A stretch of DNA of 48,739 nucleotides from Blastocatellia bacterium (GTDB taxonomy: Bacteria; Acidobacteriota; Blastocatellia; Pyrinomonadales; Pyrinomonadaceae). The position numbers were made by a program, and so were the translations under genes. Every line of letters starts with the position of its first letter. Within the stretch, counting starts at the first letter, position 1. Where the stretch lies: contig JACCVY010000176.1 of the NCBI GenBank assembly GCA_013697915.1, positions 1-48,739 of the forward strand, in the 5' to 3' direction. The notes under the pieces were generated by a model, which made no database searches, was not told the origin of the DNA, and was given only the letters and a program-made list of their open reading frames with translations. Shown here one piece after another: positions 17,401 to 25,285 of this stretch.

Positions 17401-17614
17401 GTACGCCGAAGGTGTTGGATAACTTTAGCCCAGGGTTGCGCGTTCCGCGCTGCCCTGGGACTACGGGAACCCCTCGAAATCTTTGAACCTTGAAAGGGTT
17501 CAGTATCGGCCGCGAGGCCAACAAATCTATTTCAACCCATTCACGGTAGGAGAATGGGGCAACACTTACCCGGCGTGTAACGCCGGGCTAAGTTATCCAA
17601 CGCCTTCGGCGTAC
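17401..17614. repeat. Palindromic element with 30-bp terminal inverted repeats
   Basis: The left end, 17401-17431 (GTACGCCGAAGGTGTTGGAT...AGCCC), is the reverse complement of the right end, 17585-17614 (GGGCTAAGTTATCCAACGCC...GTAC), apart from about one mismatch and one indel. Inside are a CCCAGGG/CCCTGGG hairpin (17430-17460) and a GAACC/GGTTC pair. It has no coding capacity. The CCCAGGG hairpin resembles module B of the element at 47652. It sits between the convergent HAD and mutL genes; the remaining 17615-17794 shows nothing I recognise. Confidence 0.75.
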
Positions 17615-17794
17615 TGACGACTGATTGCGCGCGTTTGGCGCTTCAGGTCGGACGTCTTCGATGGCAGAACTGCTTTAGCCTATGAGCTCAGCAACCAGCC
17701 GCTCGACGTGAATTTTCGTCGTATCGACCAAAGGGATGCCGTTGTGTTCCTCGTCGCGCAGCAACAAGGGCAACTCAGTGCCTTCCGCTGTCTG

Positions 17795-19864
17795 CTAGAT
17801 CCGATGGAAGCCTTTGAGAATATCGCGGGTGGCGAGACGCAGTATTACTGGGCGACCGTGCGGGCAAGTCGTTGGCGAAGAGGTTTTCAATAATCGATCA
17901 ATTAACCAGCGCATCTTTTCCGGCGTCAACGGCGTGTTCACTTTGATCGCCGCATGACAAGCAAGCGAGGCGGCGATGTCGTCGCGCAAAGTCTCGCGCG
18001 CACTTCCCTTCTTCTCTGCGTCAACCGTGTCCAGGATTTCCGCCAACATGTTGCGTGCTTCACCCGCGGGCAAGTCGGCGGGAGCTGCTTTTATTGCCAC
18101 GGTGCGGCCGGACAAGCGCATTAACTCAAAACCATAGCTCTCGAGCTCCGCCGCAACTGTATCGAACACGGCCGCCTGCGCCGGCGTCAAATCAAATGTT
18201 TCGGGAATCAAGAGCTGCTGCGACTCTGGGGTACGCGCGGATTCCAGCGCGCGATACTTGTCGAACAATATTCGCTCGTGAGCCACGTGCTGATCGATCA
18301 GCAGCAGACCTTCGTCGTCGGTGGCGATGATGAAGCTCTCATCAAGCTGGCCGAGCGGCCGAATGTTAGTGGATAAGAATTCGACTGAAACCTCGCGCGC
18401 AAACTTATCAGCAGAATTGAGAGGCGGCATCGCACTTGGAGCGCGCTGGCTTGTTGCAGGCGTTGCTTGAGCAAGCGGTGGTAAGCCGCCCCAGTCCAAA
18501 GAGTTGTCGCCGTCGTCAACAATCGCTATGGGAGCATCAGGCGTAACCGTTTGCGTTGCCAGCTCAGCGCGCATGATCGCATCGAGGTCGCGCACTGTGT
18601 CGGGCTTCGACTGGGCTACCTCATTCACTTGATCTGACACCAGGTCTTCATCCTGAAAAGAAGAGTCGACAAAGTCGATACGTGGCTGCGACGCGGGTGC
18701 GGTCGCACGCGTATCGGCGAAGCCAGTACGACCTCCAGACTGCGCTGGATTAATTGCGGCCGGGTTAACCGAAGTCTGACTAGCTGCTGCTGACATGCTG
18801 TTAACATCTCGATCTGAATCGATTTGACTGAATGCGGGTGGCTCTTGTTGCAAGGGTTCTGCGCGAACAAAGCCCGCGCTTGCTAACGCGGATCGCACCG
18901 CTTCACGCACCGCGTCGGCAACGGCGGCTGAGCGCCTAAATCTTACTTCAGTCTTCGCCGGATGAACGTTGACGTCGACTTCTTCCAGCGGTATTTCAAT
19001 AAATAAGAGCGCGGCAGGATAGACGCCGTGCGGCAGCACCGCCCGATAGCCTTCCGAAAGCGCACGGCCTATCAGACGGTCGCGCACAAAGCGACCATTC
19101 ACAAACAGGTACTGCGCATCGCGCGAGGTGCGCCGATCGCGCGGCGCGGAAACAAATCCAACCACGCGCGCGACTTGTGGATTGCCGCCGTTAACCTCAA
19201 GCAGGTTGTCGAGAAACTCCGCGCCAAAGATTTGATACGCACGCTCCCGCAGGTCGTTAGCAGGCGCAGCACGCAGGACTTCGCGCCCGTTATTAACGAG
19301 CGTCAAGGCGATTTCAGGATGGGCCAGCGCGTAGTGGGTCACCAGATTGGTGAGGTGAAAACTTTCCGTCGCTTCCGAGCGCAGAAACTTTCGGCGTGCC
19401 GGTACATTAAAGAAAAGATCGCGCACCGCGATCGTCGTGCCGCGCGGGTGGGCTGCGTCCTTCACGTCCCGCATCTTGCCGCCTTCAATTACAACGCGCG
19501 TTGCGGCTGTTCCTTCTTCGGTTTTGGTAGTCAGTTCGACGCGGGCGACGGAGGCTATCGACGCCAGGGCCTCACCGCGGAACCCGAGTGTAGCGATGGC
19601 CGCGAGATCTTCGGACTTGCTAATCTTGGAAGTGGCGTGTCTTTCAAAAGCAAGGACCGCATCGTCGCGGACCATGCCCCCGCCGTTGTCGGACACTTTC
19701 AGCAGGCGGCGCCCACCACTCTCGACATCCAGCGTGATGCTGGTTGCGCCGGCGTCAATCGCATTCTCGACCAGTTCCTTGGCTACAGATGCCGGCCGCT
19801 CAACAACTTCGCCGGCGGCAATTTGATTTGCTAAATGATCGGGAAGGACGCGGATTTTGGACAT
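17795..19864 (-). CDS. mutL: DNA mismatch repair protein MutL
   Basis: Mismatch repair ATPase that links MutS recognition to strand removal. The N-terminal GHKL ATPase has ELVENAIDAGA (Asn34), DNGGGM (59-64), GFRGEAL and KTEVRFR. After a long acidic linker (about 330-490) the C-terminal dimerisation domain has IDQHVAHERILFDKY, ACHAAIKVN and CPHGRP. This set marks the endonuclease-type MutL of organisms without MutH, whose consensus is DQHA-x2-E-x4-E; here the last Glu is Asp and the Ala is Val. The length of 689 is normal. ATG 19864 is well supported by the conserved start (MSKIRVLPDHLANQIAAGEV). It ends convergently with the HAD gene. Confidence 0.96.
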   Translation of the reverse strand: MSKIRVLPDHLANQIAAGEVVERPASVAKELVENAIDAGATSITLDVESGGRRLLKVSDNGGGMVRDDAVLAFERHATSKISKSEDLAAIATLGFRGEALASIASVARVELTTKTEEGTAATRVVIEGGKMRDVKDAAHPRGTTIAVRDLFFNVPARRKFLRSEATESFHLTNLVTHYALAHPEIALTLVNNGREVLRAAPANDLRERAYQIFGAEFLDNLLEVNGGNPQVARVVGFVSAPRDRRTSRDAQYLFVNGRFVRDRLIGRALSEGYRAVLPHGVYPAALLFIEIPLEEVDVNVHPAKTEVRFRRSAAVADAVREAVRSALASAGFVRAEPLQQEPPAFSQIDSDRDVNSMSAAASQTSVNPAAINPAQSGGRTGFADTRATAPASQPRIDFVDSSFQDEDLVSDQVNEVAQSKPDTVRDLDAIMRAELATQTVTPDAPIAIVDDGDNSLDWGGLPPLAQATPATSQRAPSAMPPLNSADKFAREVSVEFLSTNIRPLGQLDESFIIATDDEGLLLIDQHVAHERILFDKYRALESARTPESQQLLIPETFDLTPAQAAVFDTVAAELESYGFELMRLSGRTVAIKAAPADLPAGEARNMLAEILDTVDAEKKGSARETLRDDIAASLACHAAIKVNTPLTPEKMRWLIDRLLKTSSPTTCPHGRPVILRLATRDILKGFHRI

Positions 19865-19878
19865 TGTTCAGTGACCTG

Positions 19879-19989
19879 GGTCTTTGGTTTTTGGTTTTTG
19901 GTCTTTGTTCGTGATTGATTAAAAGCAAGCGACCTTGGAGAAGCGTGATCCGCCAGAATTCAAAGGCCAAAGACCAAAAGCCAAAGACC
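19879..19989. repeat. Facing word-repeat arms (TCTTTGGTTTTTGG type)
   Basis: The left arm 19879-19909 repeats TTTGGTTTTTGGTC. The right arm 19961-19989 repeats CAAAGGCCAAAGACCAAAAG, its reverse complement. The spacer is 51 bp. It lies between bshC and mutL and could form a hairpin in a bshC-mutL transcript. Confidence 0.85.
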
Positions 19990-19993
19990 GTCC

Positions 19994-21703
19994 TTAAAGG
20001 TAGACAACCTGGTGCTCATTCGATCCAATATTGATCGCGTTATAGATCCACTCGACCACGTAGCGGCCGTGGCGCGCGAGCAGCGAAGTGATGTTGATGT
20101 GGCGTTCCTGCAAAGCCTTGTTCGGATAAAGTTGATCAAAAGCGCGTTGCAGTTGCCGGTGCGCGGCTTCGTCTCGCGTCATCTGCGCGCGGTGAAAGCG
20201 CGTTCGCAGGCCTTCAAGCTGATAGTTGATTTTTCGCCGGCCGGTTTCCAGCGCGTCCGCTAAAGTCGGATCAACCGTGCGCAGTTGCTCCCGCAGTTTA
20301 TCGAGCTCACTGTTGACCGATTCTTCCGTTGCCCCGAAGCTCTTCGCGGTCTCTGCGCCCAAATGTTCCTCGACAACGCGCGCCAAAACATTTTCGACGC
20401 CGGAACATAGATCCGCCAATCCCAATCCGTAACGCTCGAGCACGCGCCCGGTGTGCGACTCAATCATTGTCAAACTCGCTCGTGGCAGGATCGGCGTCGC
20501 CGGCCTTTCGAGTATTCGATACACTTCGGCGGTCTGCGCGAAGTAGGCAATCTCGGCTGCGCCACCGTAGTACGAGATGCTTGGCAATAAATAATCCTGG
20601 ACGACCGCGCGCAAAGTGACGTTTGGACTGAACCGATCGGGCTGGGCCAACGCCATTTGCGCCAGTTCGTCCGCGGTATGCGCCTCGTCACTGTTCTTTG
20701 TTGTGTACTTTCCAGTTGCGGTGCGAACCATCGCGTGTCGTGCGCCTGTCTCGTCGTGCAGGAACAGCGGAAATGAGTTTTCGGAAGGTGTTACTTGCGC
20801 ATGATAGCCGGCCTCTACCAACCTTTGGCTGCGCGTTTCGATTGCCGTGGCAATCTCATGCGCCCGCGCTGCCGCGCGGGAATACAGCGGCGCCGCCAAT
20901 TTTTTTAGCCGCGGATCAAGCGGATCGAGAAGTATCAATCCATGACTGCCTAAAAGCGCAGTCATCATGCGCGCAAATGCTTCACCGTATGAGCGGCCCG
21001 GTCGCCACGCGTCGCGCAAGACTGCCTCAAGATCGGGCGTGAATTCGGAAACCGGAAGCAGCTCAAGCAATCGATCTACAACGGTATTGATCGAATCATC
21101 GACACTGACGCGCCCAACCGGCTGGCCTTCCTTGTGCACATCGCCGGGCACTTCTACATGCGCGAGCCGGCAATCGCGGCCGATGAACTGAGCCTTTGCG
21201 ACTTCAGGAAAGTCGTGGTCTTCGGTAGCGATCCAAAAGACTGGAACGGTTTTGGTGTTGCGCTGCGTCAAACAACCCGCAAGTTTCACCGCGGACAGCG
21301 CCTTGTAAATTGTGTAGAGCGGGCCGGTAAATAATCCCGCCTGCTGACCCGACACAGCCGCGAGGCAATCGGCGTCGCGCAGCATTTCAATATTGCTTAC
21401 GGTGGCTTCGCCGGCGCCCCAGGCGGCATTCATATCCAGCAACGCATCGCAAAGTTGCCGGCGATCGGTTTGATAAGCAGCGAGCACTTCCGGCGCGCGC
21501 GCGGGCAACTCGTGATGAAACCTAACGGCTGAAGGATAAAACTCACGCAGCGCCAGCGGATCGCGCAGATAGTCGAGAAACAAACGCGTCTGCTGAGGAA
21601 TGGCAGCAAACGATAGACTTTCTACGCGTAGTCCGGATTCTTCAGGCGTGCTGTAACAGGCAGGTTCGGCAGTACTCAATTTGATTTGCTCCTGAGGAAG
21701 CAT
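19994..21703 (-). CDS. bshC: Bacillithiol biosynthesis cysteine-adding enzyme
   Basis: Adds cysteine to glucosaminyl-malate, the last step of bacillithiol synthesis, a cytoplasmic low-molecular-weight thiol. Family features are SGQQAGLFTGPLYTIYKALS near residue 115, VFWIATEDHDFPEV (about 154-167), and a long C-terminal coiled-coil region ending HVEWIYN-type (RYVVEWIYNAINIGSNEHQ). At 569 residues it is slightly longer than typical (about 540), mostly at the N-terminus. The stop of the downstream-reading DapA-like gene at 22643 is 1 bp from this start, so they form an operon, and mutL follows 129 bp later. A bacillithiol disulfide reductase candidate (ypdA) lies 16 kb away. Confidence 0.95.
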   Translation of the reverse strand: MLPQEQIKLSTAEPACYSTPEESGLRVESLSFAAIPQQTRLFLDYLRDPLALREFYPSAVRFHHELPARAPEVLAAYQTDRRQLCDALLDMNAAWGAGEATVSNIEMLRDADCLAAVSGQQAGLFTGPLYTIYKALSAVKLAGCLTQRNTKTVPVFWIATEDHDFPEVAKAQFIGRDCRLAHVEVPGDVHKEGQPVGRVSVDDSINTVVDRLLELLPVSEFTPDLEAVLRDAWRPGRSYGEAFARMMTALLGSHGLILLDPLDPRLKKLAAPLYSRAAARAHEIATAIETRSQRLVEAGYHAQVTPSENSFPLFLHDETGARHAMVRTATGKYTTKNSDEAHTADELAQMALAQPDRFSPNVTLRAVVQDYLLPSISYYGGAAEIAYFAQTAEVYRILERPATPILPRASLTMIESHTGRVLERYGLGLADLCSGVENVLARVVEEHLGAETAKSFGATEESVNSELDKLREQLRTVDPTLADALETGRRKINYQLEGLRTRFHRAQMTRDEAAHRQLQRAFDQLYPNKALQERHINITSLLARHGRYVVEWIYNAINIGSNEHQVVYL

Positions 21704-21704
21704 T

Positions 21705-22643
21705 TTACGCGGGTGAAGGCGCTTCGACCAGCAGCGCCTGCTCGGCGGCCTTCAAACAACGTTGAATTTCAGCACGCGCTTCATCAGCAGGCGCGAGTAA
21801 AGGTGCTCGCACCCGACCGCCTGTATAACCGATCATATCCAGTGCGGCTTTCAGACCACCAATACCAAACCGCGTCGTGACTGCCGCTGCCAACGGCGTG
21901 AGCGCGTCTTGCAAACGTTCGCGGCGTTCATCGTCGCTTGATTTTGCTGCGCTGAAAATCTCCAAACAAAGTTCCGAGGCGACACAGCCGACAGCAAGAA
22001 TTCCACCGCAGGCTCCGGCTCCTAACGCTTCGCGCAAAACTGTTCCGTTCCCAGTGAGCACGGCAAAATCCTGACGCGCCAGCTGAATTGTTTCCCGCAG
22101 TCCCGCAATGTCGTTCGAGCTGTCTTTTATTCCAACAATATTCGCATGCTCGCTGAGCTTTGCTGCGGTCAAAGGTTCAATTCTGATTCCGGTCAGCGCG
22201 GGCATGGAATAAAGAATCAGCGGAGCTGCGGATGCATCAGCAACGGCAGTGTAATGGTCCATGAGGGCGTCTCGAGTAATAGCCGCGCGATAGAAGTGAG
22301 GCGTGATCACCAGCACGGCATCAACGGTCACCGCCGCGGTAAGTCGCTCGATTTCCTGAATCGTGCCGCGCGTACTTTGCTGACCCACGCCGGCAATGAA
22401 TAACAGGTTAGCAGGCGCCGCTTCGCGAGCTGCCTTTATTACCTGAAGTTGCTCAGCTTCGTCAAGATTGACGCGTTCGCCGGTTGATCCAAGCACAACG
22501 TAACCCGCAATGCCCGTCGCGTTCCACTTCAAGATGTTTGAATGCAGACCCGAAAGATTTACCGAGCCGTCGCCATGAAACGGAGTCGCTATCGGCAAAA
22601 GCACGCCGCGCAGTTTGTCAGTAAGAGTGGAATCTGGTTTCAA
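21705..22643 (-). CDS. Dihydrodipicolinate synthase-family aldolase
   Basis: Class I aldolase of the DapA/NanA superfamily. Motifs: GVLLPIATPFHGDG, VVLGSTGERVNLDEAE (the GSTGE phosphate/pyruvate site), ILYSMPALTGI (Tyr) and IVGIKDSSND with the Schiff-base Lys. The true DapA reaction is possible, but it could equally be a related aldolase such as KDG or HOG aldolase; the GSTGE rather than GTTGE motif leaves this open. The frame is open further upstream to 22850, but that part is repeat sequence. TTG 22643, with GAAAGA 8 nt upstream, gives 312 residues, the family's normal length, and lies just downstream of a TATAAT box. GTG 22673 is the alternative. It abuts bshC (1 bp). Confidence 0.85.
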   Translation of the reverse strand: MKPDSTLTDKLRGVLLPIATPFHGDGSVNLSGLHSNILKWNATGIAGYVVLGSTGERVNLDEAEQLQVIKAAREAAPANLLFIAGVGQQSTRGTIQEIERLTAAVTVDAVLVITPHFYRAAITRDALMDHYTAVADASAAPLILYSMPALTGIRIEPLTAAKLSEHANIVGIKDSSNDIAGLRETIQLARQDFAVLTGNGTVLREALGAGACGGILAVGCVASELCLEIFSAAKSSDDERRERLQDALTPLAAAVTTRFGIGGLKAALDMIGYTGGRVRAPLLAPADEARAEIQRCLKAAEQALLVEAPSPA

Positions 22644-22676
22644 CTTATGTCTTTCGGGAATCGATGTAGACACGGG

Positions 22677-22682
22677 ATTATA
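22677..22682 (-). promoter_or_regulatory. Candidate -10 box (TATAAT) for the aldolase-bshC unit
   Basis: A perfect TATAAT on the minus strand, preceded by TG one base upstream (extended -10 style: TGGTATAAT). There is no clear -35 box. Its position would put the RNA start near 22670, excluding the longer reading frame. Confidence 0.5.
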
Positions 22683-22716
22683 CCAGTCGATGGCCTGACT
22701 TTCCTTGCAGTGGCAT

Positions 22717-22874
22717 GAGGTCGGTACCACCTCCCGGTAGCGGGTGGGTCTCTTACGTTCCCAATTGTCAATTTCCGATTGCCGATTGTTACCATCGCGA
22801 GCGGCCAATTGACAATCGGCAATTGGCAATCGGCACTGGCAAGAACCCACCCGCTACCGCTAGGTGGTACTGAT
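22717..22874. repeat. Composite palindrome: two REP-like units flanking word-repeat arms
   Basis: The outer units, 22717-22749 (minus) and 22845-22874 (plus), carry ACCCACCCGCTACC...GGTGGTAC. Within them, 22761-22790 repeats AATTGTCAATTTCCGATTGCC and 22804-22838 repeats its reverse complement (CAATTGACAATCGGCAATTGG). The whole 158 bp is one large imperfect palindrome between divergent genes. The REP-like unit recurs at 47549 and 47969. Confidence 0.85.
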
Positions 22875-22918
22875 GTTGTTCGTTGTTTTTATTCGTAGAA
22901 GGAATTAAGATTCGCCGC

Positions 22919-24337
22919 ATGTCACGCAAAGTTACACGTCGGGAATTCGTTAACACTGCATTAACAGGCGCCGCACTAACGGGCGCCGCTATCGCCGAAG
23001 CGGGCATCAACTCCCGCCAATCCCTGGGCCAGCCGCGGCCCGCCAGGGGCCGGGCAGTTCGTCCAAACATTCTGTTTATTCTCGCCGATGATCTCGGGTA
23101 TGGTGATTTGAGTTGCTACGGTCGCCCCGATTATCAAACCCCTCACTTGGATCGTCTTGCGAGGCAGGGTGTTCGTTTCGTTAATGCCTACTCTGCTTCG
23201 CCGGTGTGCACGCCCACCCGCTGCTCTTTCATCACCGGACGCTATCCGGCGCGAACTCGCGTCGGACTTGAAGAACCTTTGACTGAACGAGGAGAGCTGG
23301 GCGAGAAAACGAAAACTCTCGGGCTGCCACCTGAGCATCCGACGATCGCTTCTTTGCTAAAACAGAGCGGCTACCACACGGGGCTGATCGGCAAATGGCA
23401 TCTGGGGTATTTACCGAACTTCGGCCCAGTGCAAAGTGGCTTTGACGAGTTCTTTGGAATCATGAGTGGCGCCGGCGACTTTTTTACACACAAAGACATG
23501 CGGGGCGATGCCGATCTTTTTGAAGGAAAAATCCCCGTCGAACGCATTGGCTACATAACAGACCTGCTGACGCAGAGCGCTGTTCAATATATTTCTACTC
23601 GTCATGAAGGCGCGGGAAGCACGAGTCCCTTCTATCTGAGTTTGCATTACACGGCGCCACACTGGCCCTGGGAAGGACCGCGTGACGAGCGCGTGAGCCG
23701 CGCGTTAAGAGGAGGCTACGATGGTTTCACCGCCGGCGGCTCATTGAAAACATACGCTGCCATGATGAAGAGTTTGGACGATGGTATTGCGGAAGTTTTG
23801 CGAGCGTTGGATCGAGCAGGTATGACTCGTAACACCCTTGTGATCTTTACGAGCGACAACGGCGGTGAACGTTTTTCCTATAACTGGCCGTTTCGAGGGC
23901 AAAAGTTCTCGCTGTGGGAGGGCGGGATTCGTGTGCCGGCCATCGTGCGTTGGCCGGGTGTCGTTCCAGTTGGTCGGGTAACGCAGCAGGCAGCGATCAC
24001 GATGGACTGGACCAGCACAATGTTGGCGGCCGGGAATGCTAAACCTGATTCCGCGTATCCACTGGACGGTAATGATTTGTTGCCGGTAATCCGTGGGACT
24101 CAACCGAATCACGAACGCACCTTTTTCTGGCGCACTTCCGAGCAGGACGCTGTTTTGAACGGCCATTGGAAATACCTTAAAGACGGTAAGGACGAATATC
24201 TGTTTGATCTTTCAGTTGATGAGAGGGAACAAGCTAACTACCGGGAACTGAATCCAACGATGTTCACTCAGCTGCGAGATGAGTTCAAAAAATGGAACTC
24301 GACCGTGCTGCCGCGCCCACCGGTCAGGCAAAGGTGA
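22919..24337 (+). CDS. Exported sulfatase (arylsulfatase family)
   Basis: Hydrolyses sulfate esters, probably of polysaccharides, outside the cytoplasm. The N-terminus has a Tat-like signal (TRREFVNTALTGAALTGAA). The metal site ILADDLGYGDLS and the modification motif CTPTR within SPVCTPTRCSFITGRYP follow; the Cys is the residue converted to formylglycine. IGKWHLGY, HYTAPHWPWEGP and FTSDNGGE complete the type I sulfatase core. ATG 22919 is preferred over TTG 22883 because it gives a proper Tat leader; a GAAGGAA sits about 18 nt upstream, so the ribosome site is poor. It is 472 residues. No formylglycine-generating enzyme gene is in the window. Confidence 0.93.
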   Translation: MSRKVTRREFVNTALTGAALTGAAIAEAGINSRQSLGQPRPARGRAVRPNILFILADDLGYGDLSCYGRPDYQTPHLDRLARQGVRFVNAYSASPVCTPTRCSFITGRYPARTRVGLEEPLTERGELGEKTKTLGLPPEHPTIASLLKQSGYHTGLIGKWHLGYLPNFGPVQSGFDEFFGIMSGAGDFFTHKDMRGDADLFEGKIPVERIGYITDLLTQSAVQYISTRHEGAGSTSPFYLSLHYTAPHWPWEGPRDERVSRALRGGYDGFTAGGSLKTYAAMMKSLDDGIAEVLRALDRAGMTRNTLVIFTSDNGGERFSYNWPFRGQKFSLWEGGIRVPAIVRWPGVVPVGRVTQQAAITMDWTSTMLAAGNAKPDSAYPLDGNDLLPVIRGTQPNHERTFFWRTSEQDAVLNGHWKYLKDGKDEYLFDLSVDEREQANYRELNPTMFTQLRDEFKKWNSTVLPRPPVRQR

Positions 24338-24370
24338 ACTAAAAAACCGCGAATCTTGAATCACTAAAGA

Positions 24371-24402
24371 CGGTTAATGGTAAATCGTAAATAGTAAATG
24401 GT
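24371..24402. repeat. Word repeat (GGTAAATCGTAAATAG type)
   Basis: Four degenerate copies of TAATGGTAAA/TCGTAAA/TAGTAAA. The same word in reverse complement (TTTACGATTTACGATT) appears at 47588-47640 and 48010-48035. Confidence 0.65.
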
Positions 24403-24470
24403 GTTGAGTCGGTGGGTCGCGGGAGTAAATAGACGCAACGTGAATGCCTGGGACCGCGGGCGTGCGGGGT

Positions 24471-24500
24471 CCCCAACAGATGTTTTTCTATCTGTTGGGG
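24471..24500. repeat. Perfect 11-bp hairpin
   Basis: CCCCAACAGAT (24471-24481), an 8-nt T-rich loop, ATCTGTTGGGG (24490-24500). GCGGGCG and CGCCCGC further out extend the pairing. There is no U-tract after it, so it is not a standard terminator. Confidence 0.75.
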
Positions 24501-24548
24501 TGCTCGACTCGCCCGCAATGAGCGCGAAGCGCGAACAATGTGCAACGC

Positions 24549-24737
24549 AAAAGCAACGCCGACCCATCGAGGGTCGGCGAAAATGTTTTGCGTTACCTGA
24601 TCCAGGGGCGGCGCGCGAAGGGCGTCGAGTCGGAGCGCCGTAGGTGCGAAATGAAAGTACCCAGGGGCAAGCGAAGCGCGGCCCCTGGATCAAATGAGAA
24701 CACAAACAGTTCGCCGACCCTCGATGGGTCGGCGTTG
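24549..24737. repeat. Modular palindromic element, paired copies
   Basis: Module C hairpins (CGCCGACCC / GGGTCGGCG) stand at both ends (24558-24579 and 24712-24734) in inverted orientation. Between them are CCAGGGGC/GCCCCTGG halves (module B) and GTCGAGTC-GAGCGCCGTAGGTGCG (module A). It reads as two copies of the 47-kb family arranged head to head. Confidence 0.85.
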
Positions 24738-24889
24738 TTGTTTCGGCTGTGGAAAATAACACTTGAGGGTTTTAAGGTCGCGCTATCAGCCTAGCAAATC
24801 GTACATGGTTGAAATGGGAACCGAATCGCGCAAGGGCAATAAAGCCGTTATTTCGCCCCGTTGGGCGAAAAGATTTTTAGGGCTGCCGT

Positions 24890-24967
24890 GATTCCAGGGT
24901 GTCGCGCGAAGCGCGCTTTACCCTGGGCTACTTTCAAGTCGCACCTACGGCGCTTTGACTCGACGCG
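24890..24967. repeat. Modular palindromic element, partial copy (modules B and A)
   Basis: CCAGGGTGTCGCGCGAAGCG...ACCCTGG hairpin (24894-24926), followed by GTCGCACCTACGGCGCTTTG and ACTCGACGCG. It matches the element at 47652-47740 in the opposite orientation and lacks the GCCGACCC hairpin. Confidence 0.8.
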
Positions 24968-25285
24968 TTGTTGCGCGTTAATTGTTTCCTTCTTTTTTGA
25001 ATTCGGCTTTCTTGCAATTGATCATCGCCCGCAACCTTCCATAAAGAACCCACGCAGAGTGTGTCAGTCCTAAGTTAGTGAAACGCCTTCCGTTCTGAAT
25101 ACTCAAGAACCGCTCAAGAATTTCTCAAGTCTCCGCAGATATTCTGGCCCCGTTATGGAGACGAAATTGTCAAAAAATTACTCGGGTTGCAGCTTCGAAC
25201 CCCGCTTTGGTTTCGGCGGGCTTTAGCTTGGATTCGGGTCGCCACCTTTTCCGGCATATACGCCCAACTTTTTGAGGAGAAGAAA

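Larger units (their letters stand above)
24338..25285. other. Repeat-rich intergenic region
   Basis: Almost 950 bp without a credible gene between the sulfatase and the S8 protease. It contains a word repeat (24371-24402), a strong hairpin (24471-24500), modular palindromic elements (24549-24737 and 24890-24967) and a TTTCGCCC/GGGCGAAA hairpin at 24851-24870 followed by ATTTTTA. Reading frames inside are repeat-derived. The stretch 25000-25285 shows no repeats and should carry the protease promoter. Confidence 0.7.

Noticed and set aside
22644-22850. N-terminal extension of the DapA-family protein
   Set aside because: It would be translated from REP and word-repeat sequence and lies upstream of a TATAAT box, so the shorter TTG start fits better.
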